Of a stretch of 64,000 nt of DNA, positions 1-12,700 are shown piece by piece; the first letter of the stretch is position 1; every line of letters begins with the position of its first letter. A program made the position numbers and the translations under genes. Under the pieces are notes generated by a model, which worked only from the letters and a program-made list of their open reading frames with translations, did not search any database and was not told where the DNA came from. The stretch is from Apiospora phragmitis (lineage: Eukaryota > Ascomycota > Sordariomycetes > Amphisphaeriales > Apiosporaceae): assembly GCA_038363925.1 (NCBI GenBank), contig JAQQWL010000013.1, forward strand, positions 1,860,001-1,924,000, read 5' to 3'.

Positions 1-2308
1 CGTAGCAGCAACAAGTACGAAAAGTTTTGATGGCGGCCTCTCGTCGATTTTTCATGCGTGGGTCAAATCATAGTCTGTATTGCAACTACGAAGGTTGATT
101 GGAAGTCATGCTGCAGGCAAGTCGTCATGGAAAAATGGTGTGCAGGCTGGAACAGGGCTCATGGATGAAGGATCTGATAAGGAAATACTAGGGCAATTCT
201 ACATATATATGGACCATGCCAAGCAGAAGGAATATGCAGTGGAGAAGCAGATCAGATAACGTGATGCCGATATCGTATCTTGCCATCAGTAGGCTGATAA
301 CTATAATCTGATTGAGGACCCTTGAGGCCGGATGTTCTAGAGCGTCGTCTGCCGCATACCCACTTCCCTGGGAACAGCCGCGTCATACCAGAAAACAAAG
401 AGTCCCAATGGCAGTGGAGGATCAAGATTAGCAACTTCATTCGCCAAGCACCGGGTGTGAAGATCCCTGTGGGGCCGGACGCCTGGACTTCCTTCCCCTT
501 GTCAAAACTGGCCAGGGGGTGGCACTCAGTGGGGGTTCGTTTCGACGTGAAACTGACACGCGCTATAGAAAACGTCAGCGTTCCCTACAGTAAAAACAGA
601 AAACATTGCGAAAAAGAAAAAGAAGAAGTGGACAAGCGCGGCTTGGCGGCTCCTTCTTCGGTGTGTTGGTCTCGTGACTCAACAGGGACTCAACTGGAGA
701 CTCGTTCCACCCTCGCTATTCGACTCGTCACAGGGCTGAAGCAGGCATTGGATTCCAGTCAATGCATCCTATCCACGACTCTATGTCATACCAACTGCCT
801 GTTTCGTTTAATTTGGTCCATGTGTTGGTCTAGTTCGGGTCTTTTCCTTCCCTTCAGGGACCTCTGTTCGTATGCATGTTTCGGTGCAACCCTGTAAGAC
901 GAAACGGAAGATCCCAATAAGGCTTTATAGAGTGCCATGCAACACTCCTATTGGTTGCGCCACAGAGGCCAAGCCTGCGAGACAAGCCTCGTACGAGGGA
1001 GAGGCTTGCCACTTGCTGCTTGCATCATCATGGATTGTCGTGGGCGCTGGCAGGGAAGATCCGCAGATGGCATCCAGCGATTGCTTGAATTCTATCTCTG
1101 TCGAGCCGCTGTGATTGTCACATGCAACCCCCCCCGGCATAGCCGGCAACTAAACTTCAATAAGTAAAGCGCCCTCGGTCGCGATGCTTGGGCAGCCCGG
1201 CAGTGTCAGCGCTTGTTTCACGAAACTTTGAGCTTAATCGGACGACCCTCCAGAGTCCAAGCCTCTTGGCGTTGGGTAGCATCCGCAGTGACGGAGTCAA
1301 GCCTCCCCCTCGAGTCCACCCCCCTCGATTCCCTTCTTTTTTCTTGCGCATTCAGCGATTGTTGCTGTAATTTCTTAGGACCGAAATCTGACCGAGATTG
1401 GATTGGGTGCCATTTGGGACGCTCGAGCTATGGGCTTACGTGGTAGGGGGCTGTGGAGTGCAGATCTTCCACTAGACGTTACCGGAACTGCCTTAGGCCA
1501 CGAGGCAAAGCGACCTCCTTCTCTCCACGGGATTATCTCATTCCTTCGACAATAAGGTAGATCGTCAGAGTCCCTACTCTGTATGGCTTCTATCTTGATC
1601 TCTGTAACGAAGGAAGAGCTTGCCGGACCCGCACTCCAAACAGGGTGAATACGGCTTCCTTTGGCGGGCCCCCCTGCACCAGTTCCAGCAAAAGGAGTAG
1701 TGGGGGGAGGGGGAGCCTTGATCAAGCAAAGGTCAAGACTCCCAGGTAAATGGACTGTACCGATTCCTATCCTTGGGCAGCTCTAATTTTACATGGAAGG
1801 ATCTACATACCAGCCGCAGACTCTGGCAATGCCAAGAGCGCGTGCGGGAGGGAGGCTTGTCATGATAATCTAACGGAGGCTTCGTGCGGGCCCGGAGTCC
1901 AGCTTCCAGACCTCTCTATCTCCCTTCTTCGTGCTATTCGACACACAAGACTTGGTTGATTATCAAAAGATATCCACCTCTCTTGGCCAAGCCGGATCGT
2001 CAAGGCCGGGTCGCTTTGATAAACCAAATCTCCTACCGCATCGTCGTTCTTGGCAATCCAGGTTCGCCTGTATCTCATTACATGCCGTCGATATTAAAAA
2101 ATGCTTGTCAATATGGCGGCAACAAAGGGTAACCTTGTGCTTAAATACAGACCATCCTCTAGTATCGTGTCTCTTGGCTGAACAAACCCAAACATCCTTT
2201 GGCTGGACCACTTAACTTACACGGCGCGTCGACATTGCAGTATAAGAGCTCGCCTGCCAGTAATAAATTTGCATATATTTTGCATATAGGGTTCATCTCA
2301 TCACAACA
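1..2308. other. Intergenic, no supported gene
   Basis: Several short overlapping ORFs exist on both strands, the longest at 322-897 (+). None shows a recognisable motif, domain or convincing splice structure, and they overlap each other in conflicting frames. Composition is near 50% GC with no RIP-like bias. The last few hundred bases are the presumed promoter of the MFS gene that follows. Confidence 0.5.
2241..2248 (+). promoter_or_regulatory. TATA-like box of the MFS gene
   Basis: TATAAGAG lies 68 bp upstream of the ATG at 2309. A short direct repeat (TTGCATATA twice, about 2269-2288) lies between them. Assigned by position and sequence only. Confidence 0.3.
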
Positions 2309-4349
2309 ATGGGTAGAATGTCGCTATCGTCAGCCGTGCTGCGGCCGCTCAGCATCGACAATCCCGCCTTCCGCAGTCGCCCAGAGGTTATCGAGTCGCC
2401 GCCCAGTCCCTCCCGGCACGCCAGCATCGACGGCCACGAGACCCCGAAAGACTCGGGCTCGATCAACGAGGAGAAGGAGCTGGCCACAGTAACCGAACAA
2501 GGACAAAGGTCGGAGGTCTCCTCCCTCAACGAGCCCGAAAAGCCTGAGCCAGTAAAGCCCGAAAAGGCGTACCACATCTTCCCCAAGGGCTACAAGCGGC
2601 TTCTCATCGCCATCATCGGCGTGGCTGGTCTGTTCTCGGGGCTGTCGTCCAACATCTACTTCCCGGCGACAAAGATCATTGCAGATGTAAATGACCCCCC
2701 CCCCCCCCGGCCACTCAGGCCACACCAACAACTTTATTGTCTCGCTAGTGGGTAAGCTAACACGAGGAATGATATAGGATCTCCATATCTCACTAGTTGA
2801 CGTGTCGCTCACTATCACGTCGTACCTTGTCGTTCAGGGCATATCGCCCCTGTTCTGGGGCTCGCTCTCGGATACTATTGGACGTCGGCCAATCTACATC
2901 GCCTCGTTCATCGTCTACTTGTCCGCCAACATTGCCTTGAGTTTCTCGCCTAACTTCGCCGTCGTGCTCCTCTTCCGGGGCCTGCAATCTGCTGGAAGCG
3001 CGTCGACTGTTAGCATAGGTGAGTGAAGCTTTGACTATGAACCCTTACCAACTTTTTTATTGGCCTGTAAACTGACCGCTCTTCACATGCAGGCAATGGT
3101 GTCATTCAGGATATTGCACACCCTTCCGAGAAGGGCGCGTACATCAGCTTTTACCAAGCAAGTAAGTGTTTCTGCTACCCCTAGACCAAGTCAAGGTGCA
3201 ATTTACTAACACGTGCCCCACAGTTCGAAACTTCAGTATTGCTGTTGGTCCGGTTCTGGGCGGTGTCCTGGCTGAGAGGCTTGGGTTCCGGTCCATCTTC
3301 ATCTTCCTGGTGATCTTGTCTGGCACCGTGTTCGTGATGATTCTGCTTTTGCTGCCCGAGACCTTGCGCACCATCGCCGGCGACGGATCGATCCGCCTCA
3401 AGGGCATCTATATGCCGTTCTATGAGCGCTTTGTCAAAGCGCCCCCTGGCGTGCACGACCAAGAGGATGACTCGCTGCAAAGGAAAAAGGTGTCTGTCGC
3501 GTCATTCCTGGCCCCGTTGAGGCTCTTGGGCCAACCGGATGTGCTACTGCATCTGATTTTCGGAGGAATGATCTACGCCGTATGGACCATGGTTACGTCG
3601 AGCACGACGAGCATTTTCAAAGGGCACTTTGGGCTTGACGAGCTCGAGATTGGCCTTGCCTTTTTACCAAATGGTGAGTAAACAATCCCCCCTTTTGACG
3701 CCAGCTCTCTACTTTTCACATAGTCTAACATGCAAAACTCACAGGTATTGGAACTATTGCCGGATCCAGTCTCGTCGGCTACCTCATGACGTGCGACTTC
3801 CGCGCCGCCGAGGTGGCGTACAACGTCGCCCACGGCCAGCCCGAGGACCAGAAGCTGCCGGCCAAGAACATGCCGGTCGACTTCCCGATCGAGCGCACGC
3901 GCCTGCGCCACCTGCCCTGGATCGCGGGCCTCTTCGTCGCGTCGACGGCGGCGTACGGCCTCTCGCTCCTGACCGACGCCGACCCGGACCCGGACACCCC
4001 GCTCGACTGGCGCATCGTGCTCCCGCTCATCACGCAGTTCTTCGTGGCCGCGACAAGCAACGCCGTCTTCGCCCTGAACCAGTCGCTCGTCTCGGACCTG
4101 TGCCCCGGTCAGGGCGCGGGCAGCACCGCCATCAACAACCTGGTCCGCTGCAGCTTGGGCGCGATTGGTGTTGCCGTCGTGGAGATGATGGTCTCCGGCT
4201 TCGGGCCCGTCGCGACTTATGTGGGACTGGCGCTGTTCATCGCGGTGGTGGCGACGCCGTTCGCGGTCGTGAACTGGTTCTACGGGCCTGGGTGGCGGAT
4301 GGCTCGGGTGGAGCGGGAGAGGGCGATGAAGGAAGAACAGATCGTTTAA
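2309..4349 (+). CDS. MFS drug/metabolite exporter, DHA1 type (five exons)
   Basis: Predicted plasma-membrane proton antiporter exporting small molecules. Proposed exons are 2309-2686, 2778-3018, 3093-3161, 3224-3673 and 3745-4349. They join in phase to 580 aa, the usual length for fungal DHA1 proteins of the Qdr/Dtr/Aqr type. Introns have GTAAAT, GTGAGT or GTAAGT donors, an ACTAAC branch site at 3205 and AG acceptors. The first ~90 residues are hydrophilic, acidic and Ser/Pro/Glu-rich (cytosolic tail). TM1 carries NIYFPA. MFS motif A (GSLSDTIGRRP) is at about residues 154-164, and AVGPVLGG begins the motif C region. The long loop after TM6 and NLVRCSLGA near the C-terminus also fit the subfamily. 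Intron 1 holds a run of 13 C. No frame disruption is seen, and the real substrate is unknown. Confidence 0.92.
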
Positions 4350-4995
4350 CAAGATATATCAAATCATCATGCTGCGCATTAAAAAGCATGTGCCTTTTTA
4401 TCGGCGTCACAGGAATTGGCAGGCTATCTAAAAAGGACTAAGGGACGGAAATGGTGAACTGGGCAAAAGGAGCATCGGCTTGGGATAGCCATGGCGAATG
4501 GAGTTATTTCGTGGATTGCTAGTTGATGATGATTCAGGGAGGACATACTTTCACTGTCACAACAGCGGCCGTTACGATCTAGATACCAACTCATTACGCG
4601 AAAGATTTATAATAATAATTAGTCACCGAATATCATACGCCCTATCTGAAATAAGAACTATGAAGTCTTGATGATGCATGCTACGGTCCTCTCTGGATGG
4701 AATGAAGACCCGGCTTTCCTCCGTACGCCCCGAGATGTATCGGGTTTGTGAGCAACGACCCATATCATCACATATTACCAGGGGTCTGCATGACCAAGCC
4801 ATATTGCGATCGGCAGTTGGGCAGAACTTGCTAAAACTGATTGGGCAAGGTTATGGAGGTTCCGGCACTTGATGGCCAATATATCCAAATTCGTACAATA
4901 GTTCTACGTCGACTTTATGCCAAGCCATCCTAGCCATTCTAGATATGAAAATTGAGGCCATCCAGAATAGGAAAATTAACACACGCAAGAGCTGG
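4350..4995. other. Intergenic, convergent 3' ends
   Basis: Holds the 3' flanks of the MFS gene (+) and the CorA-like gene (-). I see no gene, repeat or RNA here. Confidence 0.5.
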
Positions 4996-6703
4996 TCACG
5001 CTACTTTCTCATAGTCCTTGATTTCATCATCCGCCTTCTTCCGCCTGAGAACCGCGTACCGCGTGGCTAAGCCCCAGGCGCCCACTACAACTGTGGTCAA
5101 GGCCAGGGATATGACGATGAAAACCCACAGGTACTTCGAAATGACCGCTTCTCCCGGGCCTGCATCCCACGAGAAGAGTTCCGTGGAGAATATTGACTGG
5201 CATCCATGGCAGCATTTGGTTATTGGTGTTCCCCTCGTGGACAAAAGATAGACTTACCGCCATGGTAGATATCGGCAAGAACACCATCGTGAGCAGTGCG
5301 ATGAATTTCATCTGGGAGCTGTCGTCTTGCATTGACTGTGAGATATTTTTGTTGGTTGTCGATAGATGCGTGTTGACTCTGTTGAACCTGGTGTTGAGTT
5401 TGTTGTCTTCTTGTGCGAAGTGATTCCAGAGCTAGAGCAAAAGTGAAGGGGTCAGTTGAGAGGACCTAACAAGCCTTTTCTGGTGTGTCGTATTACTCAC
5501 CGTCTGCATGGTCAGAGACATGTTGTCGATCGTCACGTTACAGCTATCAATCTTGTCGTCGAGGATGTCGTACATCTCCTCGAGTCGACCCTTGATCCGA
5601 TGTCCGGCACGCTTGAGCTGCTGCTGCTCCTGTTGCTCGGCAAATCCTTCATCGAACGCGACTGTCTCATCTATCAGCTTCTTCAGTTGTCGTTTTAAAG
5701 CATTGATCTCGTTCCCGAGCTCCCGGCTCCGGTAGCATTTCTTCAGATAGCTGATCATATCGTTGCTTCCCATGTTGAGATCCAGGGGACGAATCTCCGT
5801 CGAGTTGAATGCGAAGTCATCTGTTAGCTGGTCGACACACTCCTCTATCCTCGCCCGCTCCAACTCGAAGAAGATCCCTGCTATGAGCATTGGATGGGAG
5901 TGAGCACGGCTGACCCGTTTCAGTTTGGTAATCAGTTGCTGTTTCTTTTCCTCTTTGCATCCAAATACAACAGCCAGAGACAACCCTTGCTCCATTTGGA
6001 ACGTGCATGATAGAGCCATGTCTTCATTCGAAGACGAGTCCGTACGCGCCGTTATGCCTAGTTTCCCGCGTAATAATTAGACACGCTTCTAATACTCTGG
6101 AATAGGGGAGGACGAAGCTTACCAACTCTAGTGGGTTTAGACTCTTCGTCGCTCACAGATTGAGTTGAGAAGTATACCTTCTCCCTCATTATAGTGCGGG
6201 TGATGCATGGTTGAAGCTGGAACGTCCGGGCTGTCTCTGAGAATGTGTCGCGAGTGACTGGTAACGACATCAGAGACACGAATCCATCTCCACCAAACAG
6301 CTCCTGGACTTTGTCGTATAAACTAAACACCTCACATCAGCAATTTGGGTCTTGTGTCTCAAGATAACATATTGGGTTCGTACATGATGCAGAATCCCGA
6401 CTGCTTGCTGAGTTCGACCTGTTTATTTGTATCGTTAGAGAGTGCTAGGGGGGCACGCTTATAGTATTAGACTTGCCCTATCGAACCACAACTTCCAATT
6501 ACCGGGAGAACTAAGAGATTCAACCTTGAATTCATGCTATCCAACAATTAGACTATTTTCAAACATATTAGGTAGAGAATGCCGACCTCATTGCTTCCTA
6601 GTCTTGACACGACTGTGGCGGTTGCATCGAGCTCACCCGTGTCGTAGGTAAATCGAGAGAAATCATGGTTCGTCCATTGACTGTCAGTGCGTTCCCAGTC
6701 CAT
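4996..6703 (-). CDS. CorA-like divalent-cation-transporter-family membrane protein (multi-exon)
   Basis: C-terminal exons resemble the fungal CorA/ZntB-like family: a long coiled-coil region followed by two membrane helices. Exons supported by splice signals and phase are 6418-6384, 6322-6123, 6057-5501, 5431-5258 and 5196-4996. The helical arm (QEDNKLNTRFNRVN...) leads into TM1 (MKFIALLTMVFLPIST). Then come the family-typical FSTELFSWDA, TM2 (WVFIVISLALTTVVVGAWGL) and a basic/charged tail. The 5' end is less sure: ATG at 6703 has an upstream in-frame stop and opens MDWERTDSQWTNH, but the donor of the first intron (about 6590-6620) is not clear. I do not see the GMN pore signature, so transport activity is doubtful. 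Many fungal relatives also lack it. Confidence 0.8.
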
Positions 6704-7131
6704 ACTCGTCGGCGTGAATAGCGAAGTAGAAGTTGGTGATTTTTACTGGGATGTTGCCGCCAGATCGCGTCCCTAAATAATTACAAATCGTTAAAGTACG
6801 ACATGCAGGTCGGCGCATAGCCACACTCGGCGGTAGGGTTCCATCGCCCCCGATTGGTCTTTCTTTGCCGGCTAGCCACCGATTCTACTGCAGGCTGATT
6901 ATTCGACAGGGCTTGCCATGCCGCTTATGCTGCCGCACCGCAGGACTCGGGCGGGCGAGCGAGGCGCATTTGTAGCTGCATGTGACCGCTGAAAAAGCGT
7001 CTGACGTGGCCGGCGGAGTTGGTTGCAACCCCAAACTATGTATCTTACACAGCTGCGCCCCCAAGGCGATTTTCCCTTCGCGATTCTGCCCAAGTTACAC
7101 AATCCGACGGAAAAACAGCGCGGCACTTGCA
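6704..7131. other. Intergenic, divergent promoter region
   Basis: Upstream region of the CorA-like gene (-). No motif or gene recognised. Confidence 0.4.
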
Positions 7132-7314
7132 ATGGCCTCGACCTCTCCTCCCCAATACAGCGCTCAGCCGGTGGCCTCCCCTAAGCTGTACGAGCATGTC
7201 CTGCGAAAGAAGTACCGGAGCCAGGTGAAACTGAAGCAGTCTCTGGATGGCATGTTTGGAGAGGGGACTTGGGAAGTCAAGGTGGGTGTGCCCAACCCGC
7301 CGAAGGCAAATTGA
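7132..7314 (+). CDS. Possible small protein (60 aa)
   Basis: An ATG at 7132 opens a 60-residue frame that is hydrophilic and basic in the middle (YEHVLRKKYRSQVKLKQSL) and ends with GEGTWEVKVGVPNPPKAN. It has no signal peptide or membrane segment. I do not recognise a family. The amino-acid mix looks protein-like, but the frame could be chance. It lies alone between the CorA-like and kinase genes. Confidence 0.25.
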   Translation: MASTSPPQYSAQPVASPKLYEHVLRKKYRSQVKLKQSLDGMFGEGTWEVKVGVPNPPKAN

Positions 7315-7704
7315 GATATCGCAATTGACAACCTCGCGCAACCGCAGCTACGGAAGGAAAGATGGATAGTTTGCCTGCCGATACCAATGACTAGGGTCTG
7401 CCCAAATGCTATCTCTTAGGTAACATTGCCGCTGACACGAGGGCACAGGATCAGCTCCAATCGCTCGATCACGATATCTACCTGCATTACGACGCGTAAC
7501 GATCGCAGCATGGGCTTTTGAAGGGAATTATCAGGCCTTTTACGATTCATGATTGAAAATTGCATTTGCATTGGGGAATAAAACGAAACACAACGCCTAT
7601 AAACTTAAGTCACGATAATGAAAACACCATGCGGCGACGCATAATACAAGACTTCTCCATCCGGTGTTCGATATCTCCGAAGCCTTCGTGTATCCTTTCA
7701 GTGC

Positions 7705-9755
7705 TTATCGATTGACTGGATCCTTCCAATAAGTCGTATCCTTGTGGCATGCTTCTCGAAGGGTCCATAGCTCTTTCACTACTCGGCCTGACGGAAACCG
7801 CTTCTTCGGGTTTGGATCCAGCATATGCCGCTCGATGAGATCGAGGAAGTCCAAGATGAACTGGGTGCAGTTCCGGTGCTTTCGCAGCCGCTCGATCCAC
7901 AGTTTGACTTGTGGTTTGATGACGGATACCTTCTTGCCGTGTACTTCTTCGATCTTGAAGAACGTGTCCAGCGTGTACTCGGGGGTACGCGGGTCTCGTT
8001 CCGATCTAGCATCCACGAAGTCGACATCGACGGAGTGGAAACCTTCGACAAACCAAGTGGCAAACTCCAAAAAGGCACAGCCTAGGGAGAAGATGTCGGA
8101 AGTACGCGTAATCTTGCTGTCAGGAAGGTCAAACTCGGGTGCTCGGTATGTTTCCGTCCGTCCCATGGCATTTGGATCCTGTGCCGACCGTGATATCTTG
8201 GAATGAAGACGGGCGAGTCCAAAATCATTCCTATAAAAGGAATTCCAGTCAGTATCGCCATGTCGGAATTTTAGACGTTACCAAGAGCTCTTGCGAGATG
8301 CGACACACAATGGGACACAGTATCAATAGGGGTCATACAGTACCAGCCGGCTTTGCCTTTCGAACCACAGAATGTTTTCCGCCTTGATGTCTCCATGTCG
8401 GCCATATAGTTCTTTCTTCTCTTGCTCGAAGTCAGGGTTCCTCAACTGGTTTTTGCGCTCGTTGTGAAAGACTTGAAGTGCTTTAGCCAGTCGATAGCAC
8501 TGTTCAGACATCCATTGAGAAAGGTTGGTCCGGCGATCCACAGCGTCGTTCAGTTTCCAAAAGTCCCATAGAGTCCCGTCCGCCCATGGAAACAACAGGT
8601 AGTAGTTTGTACGTTGAGTACGGTAACTTCGTATCTCGAAACTAGCCAGCAGCTTGACAAGATGTTCATTGTCGTCCGTAATGAATGTTAGCAGTGAGGC
8701 GAGCTCGTGGCTGAAACTGGTCTGGTCTGATGCATTCAGTTTCTTCAGAGCAAAGACCTTATATTTCTCGCCGTTCTGTACTACAGTGTCAGTCGTACTG
8801 GGCCATAGTATGGCGAATTTCAGTGGATAGGTTGTCTATTTACCTGTGTCCCGAAGTCATAATGGTCGGGATGAAACTCCACACGCGTCACTGTGCTGAA
8901 ACCACCATCTTGGGTCCCTTGCGATTCAGAAGACTTTGCACCGCCTGTTTGGCGAGTCCGACTCGTGGAACTCCCTGGATCCTGCACCACGCTCGACATG
9001 ATTGGCAGTACATCGTCATTGGTGAGAATATAATGATGATGCAGTCTCTGCGTAGGTTTGCTTGACTTGGGCGGCTTAGGTCGCGTCAAATAGGGTGCAT
9101 TGAGGTAGTATGTCCATGCGTAGAATTCCTTGCGGTCTCTGGTGCTGATATTTCCCAGGAATGTGTGTTCGGTATTGCATTTTCGGCTTTGACATTTCAA
9201 CGGATTTGCGATGCGGTTTTTTTCGAAAGCGGGAGGTAGGCAAACATCGCTTACGCCTCTATACACCAAGTCCAGATAGTGGTCGACCGCGCCGCAGCAA
9301 ATGAGAGCCGCAAGAAGCTTCACGCTTGGCCTTCTGTGTACACCGTCACAGTTTCCCCCAGAGAAGGCTGCATGCACGAACGTATCTAGATAGCGGTTGT
9401 TGAAGGGCTCAAGGCCAGCAATGATGACACGCACACGCTCAGGGGTAACGATGCGGCGGAACTGTTGCCGTGGCAAGAAATTGGCCATAGCACCACCCCA
9501 TTCAGGGTTCTCAACCGAGCTCCAAAGCTCGGTGGACAATGTCATGGTGAGATCCTTCCAGTTTTGATTCGTATAGCTTCTGGGGTTCGATCGTGGTCGG
9601 TTGGGCATTGGTACGTCCGCATCGAAGAAATCATTGCCACGATCGTAGCATTGCTTGACCCTAGGGTCGTCAAGCCCTGCCTTACTCCATGGAATGAAGG
9701 TCTGGGTCATGGTGGAATAATCAGGCTGGCAGTTCGATGATTGTCGTGATGCCAC
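7705..9755 (-). CDS. Fungal Ser/Thr protein-kinase-like protein
   Basis: Three exons (9755-8844, 8775-8339, 8230-7705) join in phase to 624 aa. The second intron uses a GTATGA donor that restores the N-D-F-G-L reading. Residues 1-300 form an N-terminal region with a possible Cys cluster (CQSRKCN) and no domain I can name. The kinase domain spans about residues 300-610: candidate VAIK lysine in ALKKL (K315), HGDIKAEN at 431-438 as catalytic loop, DFG at 452-454, APE at 480-482. The loop has HGD where most kinases have HRD, and no clear glycine-rich loop precedes K315. This is common in large fungal lineage-specific kinase families often seen with HET or NACHT genes. The DFG aspartate and loop Asp, Lys and Asn are present, so activity is plausible. 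The partner is unknown. Confidence 0.85.
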
Positions 9756-12700
9756 GTAGAACTGCAGTTCCTAGTAGGGGGAGGGGAATCGCGATGGAGA
9801 AGAGTTCAAACAAAGCGGGCGTTGCTAGGCCAGCAATCATAAGTACATGTAATTAGGGAAACAAATCGCATATGCGAGATCAGCGGCAGCTTCATTTCTC
9901 CAATCCTCCTACGTTCCCTGAGCCGGCAGTGGGAAGTCTTATTATGCGCGTTATTCCAGCCTGCTTCTATTGAGCCGCATTCTCCAATGGTGTTGACGGT
10001 CTCACATTAACCCAGGGAAGTCATATCAAGAACATATTATGCTTCTGATCCTACATCGCTGACAGGCTGCGCCTGGCTGCCTAGTTGTCTGGCTGCCTCC
10101 CGTCCATCAAGTCCTCCAATCGCCTCACCGGACCCCACACCTTCACACCATCCAGCTTAGATGCAGGATCTCCCCGGCGCTCCCGCAGCCAGATAGCCAT
10201 GATCGTCTACCATCAAACTCCAATTGACATACCCAATGAATCCCAAGACTATTCATTGCGGCTCGATAGCTCAGGCGATCGCGAACCTTGGGTACTGTGT
10301 CCGATTTCCAAGGTACCGATGGCTGCAAACCTTTGGGTATCCGACCCCGAAGCGGTGTGGTATTATTCTCGGAGAACGATGTGACGGGTACCCAATCATA
10401 ACACTGCTTACTCGTCTGTGACTCCTGATGGTGGTGGTGATGGAGGTTGGTGGCGTTGGTGAAAAGGAGGGTTGATTTGGGGAAGCTGCTTATGAAATTT
10501 GAAATAGCCTGATCTACGGGAACTCAGAAGAGAAAGAAAGAAGAAATTTTCTTCTGATTCAGCTGCAGATGCGCCATGCATGGGCTGACTTGGTCTGCCT
10601 AGCAGCTGATTGCGATCGCGATCCTATTTTATCCGGTGGCGCAGTGCAGGGGTCGAGATAACCCGCACCCAGCCTTCTCGAATACGAATCTGCCTCGCAG
10701 CCAGCACATGGAAAAACTAATCTCCAAGGATCTCCAAGTTCCTTTCCGTTGGAGCTCCATGGGTACCCCGCGCGACCTGCTGTCGCTACTGGGTGCTTTC
10801 TTTATGTTGCTCGTTGCGAGTTACTGTAGGCTAAACAAACCAGGCCCGTGCAAAATAATGTAAGGCTACGTAGTGTGCCACAAGACATAGGGCTTCACTA
10901 AGGCTCAAATGGATACAATTGAGAAAGCCTGTATGTGGGATGAGAGCGTCTTATGGGAGAGTCTTAGACAGATCACGTAATATAAGGGCTAAAATAATGA
11001 TGTAGAGAACGGACCAATGATAGGGCATTACTCTCCCTACCCGGGGCTATTTTGGCGGAGAGTCTCAGCTCCAGCCCCCCTGATACACTTTCTAACACAT
11101 AAGGGGCGAAAAAAAAAAACATGGCCATGTATAAAGAGGCCTGCCATGGTCATTATGTTACATGGGTACCAATTTCTTTTCAAACTTTCTAATCTCCTAC
11201 CCAGACTAATCAGAACGATACTAATTGTAACGATGGCCTCTCTTACTGCCAACATGGGCCAATTCAAATTCATTGCTACAGAAACTGGAGGCGCGAAAGC
11301 ATCGGTATCTGTGAGCCAGGTCTCCAGTAAAGTGTTGTTGCAGGAGCTCAACAGGCGGTACCCAGGGAAATATTCTGTACAGGTATGAGACATGATGGTT
11401 TTTCAGGCTTCATTAGAACTATGGCTGATGGAGCATAGCTCAGGAGAGACAGACTTGTGGTTACTTTACCAACGGTTCCGATAGTAGGTTCTATCTCATG
11501 GCAGTCATATGCATTCAGGAGTTAACCCCTGAATGCATAGTGTCATGTCTAAACCCCACAATCCGTGTCTGATGAGAAGTCTCGTTGTTAACATCCTAAA
11601 GAGCGAAATTAAGGGTTGAGAAGTTTTCCTGACTTCCGCCACACTACAAGATGGCAATGCCGCAACATCCGCTAGAGGGGCATGTGATCTCGAACACCAG
11701 ACGTTGCAGGACCTGGTTGGCTAACGGCAGTTCCGGCATGCCAGAAAGCTTGCATTGGAGTCACACCCTCCAATGGGTCATTATTAAGCTTGGAAAGGAG
11801 GGGATACACTGGCTTGGGTGATGTTCTTAGTCACAGTAAATGGTATGGGAAGAAAATTATGAGTACATTGGCTGCAAAAAAGGTCACGTATCCTGAATTC
11901 TCGTTGTCTCTTCATATCAGCTTGGACACGCTCAAGCTCATATTGAATGCCCATTCTGAAAGTGACATAAGCAAGGTTTAATTCTTTGAACCTCATGATA
12001 TCTCTGATTCACCCATGTGTAAGCATCACCTCTACGGCATTGTCAAACGCCATTTAGCATCATCTATTGGAACGAGTTATTTGAAAAACACGTCAACAAA
12101 GTTCTAGAATTGGTGAAGGCCACGTGTTAAATATAGCCTAACGACGTGGCATCTCTTGCTGGTATTGGTATGGCGTTGGGCTGCACTGGATGGAGCATTC
12201 CAGATGCCCAATCAATACTATTGACAGCCCAATCCTGAAATATTGCGTTGTCACTTTGAAAGAGATTTAAACATATCCCTGGACACCGATTATTATCAAG
12301 AAATGTAATTTTAGAACGAATTGGAAATCATACGTGGACGTGGCCAAAAAGGGGCAACAGCAGAAAATGAAGCGGTCACCCACTTGGACCCCAATCATCA
12401 TCACTCATATGAGAAGAGAATGCGTTCTCAGCTTCTATGGTAACTTCAACTATTAGCAACTATGAGATATGTTACTTTCCTCGACGCCGTTCATTACGAG
12501 CCTAATAACATGAAGTGAAGCTCAAAGTATCTATTGGCCACGTCTCGCCAAGGGGGCAGCAACTGAACCCAAAACTACGATGGTCGATGCAAATGTAAGA
12601 GATGATGTCGCGAATTCTTATCTGATGCGAGGAAATTTTATCGTGTTGGTGTTTGAACTGTGGTATATTTGGTTGGAAGTTTCTTGGTAGAATTAGGGAC

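Noticed and set aside
322..897. 191-codon ORF near the left edge
   Set aside because: No motif or splice support, and overlapping ORFs conflict with it.
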